Source: Bacillota bacterium (GTDB taxonomy: Bacteria; Bacillota; Clostridia; Christensenellales; Aristaeellaceae). From it: DNA of 13,422 bases. The notes under the pieces were generated by a model that did not search any database, had not been told where the DNA came from, and worked only from the letters and a program-made list of their open reading frames with translations. Positions 1-6,902 of the stretch are shown here, in pieces. The stretch is from assembly GCA_023458835.1 (NCBI GenBank), contig JAEWWY010000006.1:1-13422 (forward strand). The letters are read 5' to 3'. The first letter of the stretch is position 1, and each line of letters begins with the position of its first letter. The position numbers and the translations under genes are program-made.

Positions 1-2
1 TG

Positions 3-1238
3 GTGTTCTTTGTCCATTCCTTCCACAACAGCATCCGCCACAGTGAAAGGCGGACGCACAAAAAGGCATCATGGCAGCTTTATATTTTGCTGGGCAGCTA
101 TCCCCTGCTCTTCTTTGTATTTTATCATCCCGAAACCGCCTATGCGCTGTACCTGAACTATCACAGGCAGCAAGCGGGACGCTTCTATTTCACCCAGATT
201 GTTTCCGCGCTGGATATGGTCATGACGGGCCTCGCCCTTGTATACCTGGCTTATCCGGTCATTTACCTGGTGCGCAATTACCTGCGGAACAGGATCACCT
301 TTTTTTCCGAGCAGCTCATCGGCCTTGCGGTCAGCCTGGGGCTGTTGAACGCCACCTTTTTTCTGATGTTCTTTATCGGCGAATTCCGCCCCTCCGTGGG
401 CAATGTGTTTGCATCGGGCTTCTGGCGGTATTACCTTTCCACCCAGGTGCCTGTTTTGTATACCACTTTCCTACCCATTATTGCCCTGGTAGTCCTCGGT
501 TTTCTTTTCTTTATCATCATCCGCTTCCATACGGACAACCTGCTCAACGGCTTCAAGGCAAGGGGGATCCGCCGCAACTTAAGCGCGCTGTATGCCAACG
601 TGCGCAATGTAATGCACAGCAAAAAGAATCTGATCTTCAATATCCGCATCCTGGCCCAAAGCGCCATGGAAAGCCGCGAAGGCACCGGCGGGCGGGAGCA
701 GCTTCAAAAAATATTGGATATATGCGACGCAAACCTGAGCGAGGTTTCCCGGACCCTCAACAATATCCATAACATGAACATACGCGCCATGAACCATAAC
801 TTCATTGATGCCATCGAAAGCGCGCTTATGGAAGAGTCCAACCCAGGCAACGTGACGATTGAAAAGATTTACCAGCAGGACGATATTCCCCTGCGGTTCG
901 ACCTTTATCAAATCACCGAGGCCATCGGCAATATCATCGGCAATTCGCTGGAGGCGCTGGCCGCGGCGGAAGTAAAGGAACCCAGGATCATCCTCACCGT
1001 ATACACAAGCAATAGCTGGGTATATTTTTCCGTTTCAGACAACGGCTGCGGCATACCCAAAAAGCTTTTGAAAAAGGTATACCGCCCGTATGTTTCCACC
1101 AAGGATAAGAAAAACAGTTGGGGAATAGGCCTTTCCTACGTGTTCAGCGTCGTCAAGGCCCATTACGGCCATATACGCATACGCAGCAAGCAGGGGGCTT
1201 ATACAACAGTGGAGCTTTTGCTGCCCCGCGGCAGATAA
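3..1238 (+). CDS. Membrane sensor histidine kinase (5' end outside window)
   Basis: The reading frame is open to the left edge, so the true start is probably upstream; residue numbers count from position 3. The N-terminal half is membrane embedded, with hydrophobic segments near residues 24-42, 64-92, 104-125 and 148-173 and no obvious large extracellular domain. A cytoplasmic helical part follows, with a candidate phospho-acceptor His205 in MHSKKN, which departs from the usual H-E/D-x-x-N/P box. The C-terminal ATPase domain is clear: N box EAIGNIIGNSLEAL (about 306-319), G1 box DNGCGIP (346-352) and G2 box GIGLSYV (374-380). It should autophosphorylate and pass the phosphate to the response regulator starting 12 bp downstream, whose ribosome binding site overlaps this gene's TAA stop. 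The family is certain from the ATPase boxes. The ligand is unknown, and the H-box assignment is inference. Confidence 0.9.
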   Translation: MFFVHSFHNSIRHSERRTHKKASWQLYILLGSYPLLFFVFYHPETAYALYLNYHRQQAGRFYFTQIVSALDMVMTGLALVYLAYPVIYLVRNYLRNRITFFSEQLIGLAVSLGLLNATFFLMFFIGEFRPSVGNVFASGFWRYYLSTQVPVLYTTFLPIIALVVLGFLFFIIIRFHTDNLLNGFKARGIRRNLSALYANVRNVMHSKKNLIFNIRILAQSAMESREGTGGREQLQKILDICDANLSEVSRTLNNIHNMNIRAMNHNFIDAIESALMEESNPGNVTIEKIYQQDDIPLRFDLYQITEAIGNIIGNSLEALAAAEVKEPRIILTVYTSNSWVYFSVSDNGCGIPKKLLKKVYRPYVSTKDKKNSWGIGLSYVFSVVKAHYGHIRIRSKQGAYTTVELLLPRGR

Positions 1239-1250
1239 AGGAGAAAGCGC

Positions 1251-1931
1251 ATGATACGCATTCTGATCGTAGACGACAACCAGGATATATGCCAGTATTT
1301 TCAGATGATACTGGGCCGGGAGACGGGCTTTCAAGTAGTGGCCACCGCCTCCAGCGGAAAAGAGGGCGTCCGCCTTGCCCAGACGCTCATGCCGGACGTG
1401 GTGCTGATGGACATCCAGATGGAAACGGAGACGGCGGGCATTGCCGCGGCGCAAAAGATAAAAGAAACAGCACCGGGGGTGAAGGTGATCATTCTCACCA
1501 TCCATTCGGACGACGAGATGCTGTTCCAGGCTTACAACGCGGGCGTCATGGACTATATTGTAAAAACCGATTCCATCGCCCAGATCGTGAATTCCATCCA
1601 CAACGTGCACCAAAACAAGCTGATGCTGCGCAGTGATGTGGCCGAAAAGATCGTGGCGGAGTTTACCAGGGTGCAAAAGCAGCATACCAGCCTGCTGTTT
1701 GCCCTGAACATTCTCACAAAGCTCACCAACAGTGAATTTGAGGTTCTGCGCTGCATTTACGAAGGCAATTCATACAAGGATATCGCACAAACGCGCTACG
1801 TATCCCAAGCCACCATCAAAAGCCAGGTGAACAGCATATTGAAGAAATTCGATATGCTCCGCATGAAGGATGTGGTGGGCTTATTGAAAGATATACAGTT
1901 TGAAAAAATATGCCATTCAAGAAGCGTATAG
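1251..1931 (+). CDS. NarL/LuxR-type response regulator
   Basis: This is a DNA-binding response regulator of 226 residues, the usual size of the NarL/FixJ class. The receiver domain (about 1-122) has the acidic pair Asp8/Asp9, the phospho-acceptor Asp54 in VVLMDIQM, the switch Thr83 and the conserved Lys105 in YIVKTD. A LuxR-type helix-turn-helix covers about residues 155-215, starting at LTNSEFEVLRCI and including SYKDIA and the recognition segment SQATIKSQVNSI. The ATG is preceded by AAAGGAG at good spacing, overlapping the stop of the histidine kinase, so the two form one transcription unit and very likely a cognate pair. The gene ends in TAG, which shows that TAG is an ordinary stop codon in this genome. 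The target genes cannot be read from the window. Confidence 0.93.
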   Translation: MIRILIVDDNQDICQYFQMILGRETGFQVVATASSGKEGVRLAQTLMPDVVLMDIQMETETAGIAAAQKIKETAPGVKVIILTIHSDDEMLFQAYNAGVMDYIVKTDSIAQIVNSIHNVHQNKLMLRSDVAEKIVAEFTRVQKQHTSLLFALNILTKLTNSEFEVLRCIYEGNSYKDIAQTRYVSQATIKSQVNSILKKFDMLRMKDVVGLLKDIQFEKICHSRSV

Positions 1932-1945
1932 ATGCGCCTACGTCC

Positions 1946-1963
1946 ACCGGCCGCGCCGCCGGT
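1946..1963. other. Short GC-rich hairpin between convergent genes
   Basis: ACCGGC and GCCGGT pair perfectly around a 6-nt loop in the 31-bp gap between the convergent response regulator and PepSY-like genes, and the right arm reaches the stop codon of the latter. There is no T tract on either side. It may help end transcription of both genes, but it is not a standard intrinsic terminator. Confidence 0.3.
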
Positions 1964-2979
1964 TACTGCGGTACGCACTTTTTGCATGGGGCAAGGCTGC
2001 TATACGGTTCCATGGAAAGCATGCCCGTATCGAACTCCGTCATTGGCAGGTACTTTTTTAATACGCCGCCGCAGTTCGGATCATTATGGAAAAAGCGCCC
2101 GCCGTCGGGATTGTAGTAAAGATGTGATATCTCCGTCAGGAAGCTGGCGGTCGCTTCGCTGAATCCCAGCCGTACAATATCATCCATTTTCATGTTGCGC
2201 CTGGCATCAATAAGGCCCGAGGGGGAGGGTACATTGACCTGATAAAGAAGCGGATAAATGCCGTTTTCATCAGGCGTGCCGCCACGGAAGAGGAAAACCC
2301 AGCAAGGCGAATTTCCCACGGTGTTCGTATAAAATTCCGAGTAAAAGCAACTATCCACGCGCATCGCGTCTATCTCCCCGCCTGAAAGCTTATACTCCAT
2401 GCCAAGCTGCTCTTTGGCAAGCGCAATCGCCTCCGCCTCTGTCAAATCGCCCTCTTCCGGAAGCGTTGCAGGCATTTCGCTGAAGAATATTCCGGGAAGG
2501 CTTCCATACTGCCTGTAAAACGCCACTTTGTCCGCATAGTTCCAAAAGAAATGCGGACCTTTTTCAATTTCCCATTCCGCTGTAGCTTCGGCAACGGCGC
2601 TGTCCAAGGCAAATTGCTTTTTCAATTCCGCAATTTCATAGGGAAAATCACCGTCATACGCCTCCATGATTTCACCGGACGGCGAAGCGATATTGACCCA
2701 AAAAGCATAGGTGCTGTTGTCAATATACGTAAAGGTGGCTGTATAATGCCTTGGCCATACGCCCTGAGCGCGGGGCACCTCCGGCCAAAGGTCCGCCGAA
2801 AAGGTGAAATCCTTCAGCCCGGTTTCCGAGAAGCCCGTGGCCTTCAGGAAAAATTCGGTGGCAATGCGCCGTACCGTCTCCACGGACAGATCGTCCGCCG
2901 TGGGCTCTATCGGCCCGGCGGCAAGAGCGGCGCTGCAAAACATCATCAGGATCACCCATGCGCAAACGAATCTCTTCAT
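1963..2979 (-). CDS. Secreted PepSY-like protein with C-terminal Cys/His motif
   Basis: An exported protein of 338 residues and unknown function. It starts with a signal peptide (MKRFVCAWVILMMFCSAALA, cleavage likely near residue 21), and AAGGAG lies upstream of the ATG. Two stretches resemble PepSY domains: about 28-110, ending in NIASPSGEIMEAY, and about 178-262, with LTEAEAIALAKEQLG and later VPSPSGLIDARR. Between them, at about 136-163, is a module beginning WEIEKGPHFFW and containing DKVAFY. Closely similar modules occur in the outer domain of the nearby M56 antirepressor. The C-terminus has His298, Cys303 and a Cys332-x-x-Cys335 pair (FFHNDPNC ... PCKKC), which look like a small metal-binding or disulfide-linked cap. 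It lies 52 bp downstream of the broken beta-propeller gene on the same strand, so it is probably transcribed from the repressor-controlled promoter near 4006-4035. PepSY assignment is by pattern only. Confidence 0.82.
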   Translation of the reverse strand: MKRFVCAWVILMMFCSAALAAGPIEPTADDLSVETVRRIATEFFLKATGFSETGLKDFTFSADLWPEVPRAQGVWPRHYTATFTYIDNSTYAFWVNIASPSGEIMEAYDGDFPYEIAELKKQFALDSAVAEATAEWEIEKGPHFFWNYADKVAFYRQYGSLPGIFFSEMPATLPEEGDLTEAEAIALAKEQLGMEYKLSGGEIDAMRVDSCFYSEFYTNTVGNSPCWVFLFRGGTPDENGIYPLLYQVNVPSPSGLIDARRNMKMDDIVRLGFSEATASFLTEISHLYYNPDGGRFFHNDPNCGGVLKKYLPMTEFDTGMLSMEPYSSLAPCKKCVPQ

Positions 2980-3031
2980 AAAAACAGCTCCTTATCCTAT
3001 GATCGGCCGCCTTTTCTCTGCCATTGCCGGT

Positions 3032-3964
3032 TTATTCAGGCAAGATAACCCTGCGAAGCTCAATGAATGACCTGTTGTCTTTATCAACATTCAGGCAGGC
3101 CCACGCCTCGCCGCCGATCAAACAAAGTTTGCCGCTCCGGTATACCTCGTCCTCGGTATAGTCCTCCCAACTAGCGGTTTCGTTTCCCTGTTCATCCAGC
3201 AGATAGAACTTAAGCCGCGTATCGGTTTTTATGATGCCGCATACAAGCGTACCCTGCGGGATCTCCAGCGCATCTTCAAACAAGCCGGATGAACGCAGCA
3301 ATTCAAATTCCTTTTCCCAAAGGAGCCTTCCGTCTTTATTTGCGCGGGCGACCACTCCCCTGGGCGCCCCTACCGGCTGCCCCTAATCTACGCTCATGCG
3401 GTGCCCGACGGCGATGATATCGCCATTGGAGGCTATCGTCCCAAAGTCCAGCATGCTCACTCCGTTTTCTGCAAGGGACATCTCCCATATCACCCGGCCA
3501 GCCTCATTCAGCTTCGTTATGCCGCCTGTTGAGCCCAGAACACGGCCAATGGCCGCCATCCCATCTTTCAAAGGCAAAACAGACGCGCCCATGCTGATCA
3601 GATCGCGATACGCCGTCAAGTTCCAATTCACCGTATTATCTGCTGAAATATGGGTATAGAAGCCCTTTTCCCCATCCACCCCCGCATGAAGCTGCCAAAG
3701 CAGCTTTCCACCCTGTCCAATACACAAAAGGCTGCCGTTGACCGTATTTGGGGGAAGCGGCGTTTTTCCATCCTCGCGTATATAGGTGCTTAAGCTCAAT
3801 ATGATATTCCCATCGGACAGCTCCAGCAGGTGATGCATGTTGTCAAATTCTCCGCCTCCCAAATACAGCGCATCCTCCTGTGCCAGGGCGGAAGGAGCAA
3901 AGGCCAGAAACAGCAGGCAAAGCACTGGTACAATGATTGCACGTTCCGGTAATCTTTTCCCCAT
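3032..3964 (-). pseudogene. Secreted beta-propeller-like protein broken by an in-frame TAG
   Basis: Two open stretches on the minus strand are one reading frame (3964 to 3032) interrupted only by a TAG at 3385-3383. Without it the product would be about 310 residues. The start ATG at 3964 has a good GGGAGGG ribosome binding site. The N-terminus is a signal peptide ending near SALAQ, residues 1-29. The rest carries weakly repeated blade-like units with the pattern D/E-x-x-G-x-x-[IL]-W: GGKLLW, AGRVIW and, after the stop, DGRLLW. This resembles PQQ-like or quinoprotein-type propellers. The third unit straddles the stop, so the part before it (193 residues) is unlikely to fold as intended. The codon would become Gln by one C-to-T reversal. 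It is the first gene of the divergent operon and is read from the promoter shared with the BlaI-like gene. A sequencing error or occasional readthrough cannot be excluded. Confidence 0.72.
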
Positions 3965-3981
3965 TTGATTCCCTCCCCAAT

Positions 3982-4002
3982 TGTAACACGATCCGTCTTA
4001 CA
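3982..4002. promoter_or_regulatory. Operator-like dyad A (21 bp)
   Basis: An imperfect palindrome with outer half-sites TGTAA-x-ACG and CGT-x-TTACA around a 3-bp centre at 3992. It covers the expected start of transcription of the leftward promoter. It belongs to a symmetric set of four dyads carrying AAGAC and GTGT elements, and I assign it to the adjacent BlaI-type repressor because TGTAA/TTACA half-sites are typical of that family. Confidence 0.55.
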
Positions 4003-4005
4003 AAT

Positions 4006-4035
4006 ATACTACACTGCGTCTTACTTTTTTGTCAA
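4006..4035 (-). promoter_or_regulatory. Sigma-A-type promoter of the leftward secreted-protein operon
   Basis: Read on the minus strand, TTGACA (4035-4030) and TAGTAT (4011-4006) are separated by 18 bp. Transcription would start about 40 bp before the ATG at 3964. Its -35 box is only 6 bp from that of the rightward promoter, and the two promoters are near-identical inverted copies. Dyad B overlaps the -10 region. Confidence 0.75.
4007..4023. promoter_or_regulatory. Operator-like dyad B (17 bp)
   Basis: An imperfect dyad centred at 4015 with the pattern TA-x-x-AC-x-C-x-G-x-GT-x-x-TA. It overlaps the -10 box and spacer of the leftward promoter, a good place for a repressor. On the minus strand it contains TAAGAC followed by GTGTAGTAT, the same elements as dyad C on the plus strand. 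Confidence 0.5.
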
Positions 4036-4041
4036 GCCCTA

Positions 4042-4070
4042 TTGACAAAATGCAAGACAGCGTGTAGTAT
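4042..4070 (+). promoter_or_regulatory. Sigma-A-type promoter of the repressor/antirepressor operon
   Basis: A perfect TTGACA (4042-4047) and TAGTAT (4065-4070) lie 17 bp apart, about 47 bp before the repressor ATG at 4117. The promoter is a mirror copy of the leftward one and shares the flanking AAGAC and GTGTAGTAT elements. Dyad C overlaps the -10 box and dyad D covers the expected start point, so autorepression is likely. Confidence 0.8.
4053..4069. promoter_or_regulatory. Operator-like dyad C (17 bp)
   Basis: The core ACA-GCG-TGT is centred at 4061, flanked by AAG on the left and AGTA on the right. It overlaps the -10 box of the rightward promoter. It mirrors dyad B about the symmetry centre near 4038. 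Confidence 0.55.
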
Positions 4071-4076
4071 AAATTT

Positions 4077-4091
4077 AAGACACGTTGTCTT
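4077..4091. promoter_or_regulatory. Operator-like dyad D (15 bp, perfect)
   Basis: AAGACA-CGT-TGTCTT has perfectly complementary arms around a 3-nt centre at 4084. It lies at the expected transcription start of the repressor operon, 23 bp (about two helical turns) from dyad C. It is the cleanest of the four candidate BlaI-type operators. Confidence 0.6.
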
Positions 4092-4116
4092 TCAACGGAA
4101 GAAGGAGGCATGCCCC

Positions 4117-4500
4117 ATGAAATCCCAGCGTTTGCCTGATACCGAATTTGAGATCATGGATTTTTTGTGGGACAGGGAACCGCCCGTTACCACCTCGATG
4201 GTCATGGAGAAAATCGGCAAGGGAAGGGGCTGGAAGATCCAGACGGTGGTTTCCCTGTTTGCCCGCCTGACGGAACGGGGCTTTTTGCGCGTGGAAAAAG
4301 GCGAGGGGCGTGAAAGGTCGTTTTACCCCGTCATCAGCCGCGAAGAGTATCTGCAAATGGAGACCGAAAGCTTTGTGAGCCGCTACCACAAAAAAAGCTA
4401 CGTGAGCCTGCTCAACGCGCTGCAAAGCAGCCGGCTGACCGTAAAGGAGCTGGATGAGCTTGCGGCATGGGTGAAGCAGCAGAAGAAAGGGGAAGAGTAG
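4117..4500 (+). CDS. blaI: BlaI/MecI-family transcriptional repressor
   Basis: A winged-helix repressor of 127 residues, the usual length of the BlaI/MecI/CopY family. The opening LPDTEFEIMDFLWDREPPVTTSMV matches the family's first helices, with the DNA-reading segment around WKIQTVVSLFARLTERGFL and the wing in the charged stretch that follows. The C-terminal part (about 80-127) should be the dimerisation region that the antirepressor protease cuts. The frame is open further upstream, but the ATG at 4117 is chosen because GAAGGAGG sits 8 nt before it and because an earlier start would lie upstream of the promoter. The gene ends 1 bp before the M56 protease gene, a tight co-translated pair. 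It is expected to bind the four dyads at 3982-4091 and to repress both itself and the leftward secreted-protein operon. The symbol is given by family; a beta-lactamase role is not implied. Confidence 0.9.
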   Translation: MKSQRLPDTEFEIMDFLWDREPPVTTSMVMEKIGKGRGWKIQTVVSLFARLTERGFLRVEKGEGRERSFYPVISREEYLQMETESFVSRYHKKSYVSLLNALQSSRLTVKELDELAAWVKQQKKGEE

Positions 4501-4501
4501 G

Positions 4502-6889
4502 ATGCCCTTGTTTTTAAAAAACCTGCTGGAATGTACGCTGAGCGCATCAGCCATGGCGCTTCTGCTGCTGCTTGTCATCCCGCTCCTGAGCAGGCGGTAC
4601 AGCCCCAGGGGGATCTACTGGGCATGGCTTACGCTTTTGCCTGGCTTTCTGGTGCCGTGGCGGCCCCATGCGGTTGCCCCGGTCGTGACGGTAACAGTCC
4701 CCCAGGCGGGCTCCATCGCACTGAGCATGCCTGCGCAAACGGCGCCCGTGCCGGCCGGCCATGCGCTGTACGATATTTCCCGGGAGGCGGCGTCGCGGAC
4801 GGTTCAAAATGCTCCGGGGCTTACATGGGTCCAGGTGCTGTTTCTTGTATGGCTGGCAGGCGTGGTTTTAACGCTTGCGATCCATCTATACAAGCATTTT
4901 CGTTTTTCCCAGGTCGTGAGGCGGTGGGGCAAGCCCATCGGCCAGGAGGAGTACATAAAGGCTTTTCAGCAAGTAAAGGCGGCGATGGGCATCAAACAGA
5001 AGGTTTCGCTTATGCTCTGCCCGCCGGTAGACAGCCCCATGCTTACGGGGCTTTTCCGCCCGGCTATCCTGCTGCCGGATATGGATTTGAGCAGGGATGA
5101 GCTGCAAATGGTGCTCACCCACGAGCTGACCCACTTGCGCAGGCGTGACCTGTGGGCCAAGGCGGCGATGCTGCTGGCAATCGCGATGCACTGGTTCAAC
5201 CCTGTGATCTACCTGATGAACCGGTCCTTTTGTTTCCATATGGAGGCAAGCTGCGATGCTTCCGTTACAATAAACGCTGATTTGGAAACCCGCCGGTTTT
5301 ACAGCGAGACCATCATTGCCGTTATCCGCAGGCAATCCCGCCTGCGCACTGCGGTTTCCACCAGCTTCTACGCAGGAAAAAACGGCATGAAACGCCGCAT
5401 CCTCTCCATTATGGAGGACAAGGGAAAGAAGCTTGGCACAGCCATGGTTTGCATGACCCTGACGCTTGCCGTTGGCGTTAGCATGGCGTTTGCCGTCAGC
5501 TACCTGCCCGAGCTGCCGGCTCAAGGGGCATTTGAAGCAGGCCAGACTGCCTATGTCTATTGTCCGGACGGAAAGCCGGGGGCGCCGGTGCTGTCGGTTC
5601 CAAGTACAGGCGATATTGATATTCCCATAGGGATATATTATAGCGGCACGCAGGCAACCATCCTGGAGCTTCGCGCAAGCAGCTCGTTGCCCGAATGGAA
5701 CAGCAAGGACGGTCAAAACAACTGGGCGCGGGTGAGCATCGGCGGCGACGGCTCTACAGAAGGCATCAGCGGTTTTATCCCATTATATTATCTTTCCGCC
5801 ACGCAGCACAGCACGCTTCCCACCGCGCAGGTGGCAGCCGATTCCCCTACCTCCCACACCAATTTATACCGGCTCAACGACGATACGTCCCTTGTGCTGG
5901 ACGTAATTCTCAGCGGCACAGAGGTAACGCTGCTGGGGCTCGTGAACAAATGGTACCACGTGCGCTATGGCGAGAAACTTGGTTTTGTCAGGCGCGGGGA
6001 TATCGCACTGGATGGCCGCACCCAATCGGCGCTGGACGCATCTTTGCCCGACCGCTTTGATGATATCTCCCGGGAAAGAATGGACAGCTTGAACACATTT
6101 CACGATCTGGTCTCTAAAAAACAGGCCGAGCTTGGCACACTTCTCGAATATTGGCCGCTGGAAGACAAGGCATGGTATGGACAGTTGGAAGAGACCTATG
6201 GTGGTGTCCATGACTATTATTATATGATGCCGCAGGCCGGCGATCTTCAGAAAGAGGATGCGGTGCGCATCGCCTGGGAAAAATTCATAACGCTGACAGA
6301 ATCCACAGGTGAACAGCAGGAGGAATATGAAACTTACCTGGGCTTCTATACCATCCCTGATGAAGACCCCGGCGCCAAGATGTGGAGCGTGATATTCAAG
6401 CGGCCGGAGTATAATATCCAGTTTGAGGCAATACTCTCCTCCCCCACAGGACAGGTGCTTCAAACAAGCGACGTCACCCTTTATCGGCTTCAAACCGAGC
6501 AGGAAAAGCGCATGGCGGAGCAGCGCAATGCCATGGCGCAATGGGAGGCTGAAAAGGGCCATTTTCCCTACTGGCTCCTTCAAGACAAGGCGGAGTTCAG
6601 CGCCTTGTATATGGATGGCAGCTACGGCCTGCCAGACGCCAGGGCCATACAGCAGGAAAAGGCGACGGAGCTTGCGAAGGCGGAGATATTCGACAAGTAC
6701 GACGTGCCTCAATCCGAGCTGGACAGTTGGAAAATCGGGCTCATTTACAGCATGCAAAACCCTGACATACCCATTTGGAGGGTTTCCTTCCATGACAGCC
6801 AGGACAACTTCCTGGCCGAGGTGGCCATCGATGCCTATACGGGAGCGGTGCTTGACAGCTCGGACCCCTACGGGCCAAGCAACGGCTAA
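4502..6889 (+). CDS. M56 (BlaR1-type) antirepressor protease with SH3/PepSY-like sensor
   Basis: A membrane metalloprotease of 795 residues. Hydrophobic segments lie near 13-30, 38-53, 111-130, 218-238 and 312-335. The cytosolic zinc site is HELTH (207-211), with the likely third ligand Glu248 in MEASCD, as in the BlaR1 family. Family members are activated by an outer signal and then cut the partner repressor, here the BlaI-type protein encoded 1 bp upstream. After the last membrane segment, BlaR1 has a penicillin-binding domain. This protein instead shows an SH3-like region (about 344-432), a second shorter SH3-like unit (about 451-503: SGTEVTLLGL, KWYHVRYG), then two PepSY-like modules (about 540-660 and 675-790) with repeated D-K-A motifs and WEAEKG. 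No serine beta-lactam-binding triad (SxxK, SxN, KTG) is apparent. The signal is therefore probably not a beta-lactam; a wall or peptide ligand is my inference. It is convergent with the VanW gene, 13 bp away, with no terminator visible. Confidence 0.9.
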   Translation: MPLFLKNLLECTLSASAMALLLLLVIPLLSRRYSPRGIYWAWLTLLPGFLVPWRPHAVAPVVTVTVPQAGSIALSMPAQTAPVPAGHALYDISREAASRTVQNAPGLTWVQVLFLVWLAGVVLTLAIHLYKHFRFSQVVRRWGKPIGQEEYIKAFQQVKAAMGIKQKVSLMLCPPVDSPMLTGLFRPAILLPDMDLSRDELQMVLTHELTHLRRRDLWAKAAMLLAIAMHWFNPVIYLMNRSFCFHMEASCDASVTINADLETRRFYSETIIAVIRRQSRLRTAVSTSFYAGKNGMKRRILSIMEDKGKKLGTAMVCMTLTLAVGVSMAFAVSYLPELPAQGAFEAGQTAYVYCPDGKPGAPVLSVPSTGDIDIPIGIYYSGTQATILELRASSSLPEWNSKDGQNNWARVSIGGDGSTEGISGFIPLYYLSATQHSTLPTAQVAADSPTSHTNLYRLNDDTSLVLDVILSGTEVTLLGLVNKWYHVRYGEKLGFVRRGDIALDGRTQSALDASLPDRFDDISRERMDSLNTFHDLVSKKQAELGTLLEYWPLEDKAWYGQLEETYGGVHDYYYMMPQAGDLQKEDAVRIAWEKFITLTESTGEQQEEYETYLGFYTIPDEDPGAKMWSVIFKRPEYNIQFEAILSSPTGQVLQTSDVTLYRLQTEQEKRMAEQRNAMAQWEAEKGHFPYWLLQDKAEFSALYMDGSYGLPDARAIQQEKATELAKAEIFDKYDVPQSELDSWKIGLIYSMQNPDIPIWRVSFHDSQDNFLAEVAIDAYTGAVLDSSDPYGPSNG

Positions 6890-6902
6890 GCGGAATATAT
6901 AA

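Noticed and set aside
3383..3385. Genome-wide reassignment of TAG as a sense codon
   Set aside because: The response regulator, the BlaI-type repressor, the anti-sigma-like gene and the racemase-superfamily gene all end sensibly in TAG at family-typical lengths, so TAG is a normal stop here.
3937..4116. Upstream extension of the BlaI-type repressor
   Set aside because: The extra 60 residues do not resemble the family, would start upstream of the promoter, and a good ribosome binding site precedes the ATG at 4117.
5864..6793. Long antisense reading frame inside the M56 gene
   Set aside because: It is a shadow of a clearly conserved gene, with no recognisable domain and no ribosome binding site.
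4502..6889. Beta-lactam sensor and resistance locus
   Set aside because: No penicillin-binding domain motifs in the M56 protein and no beta-lactamase or penicillin-binding protein gene in the window.
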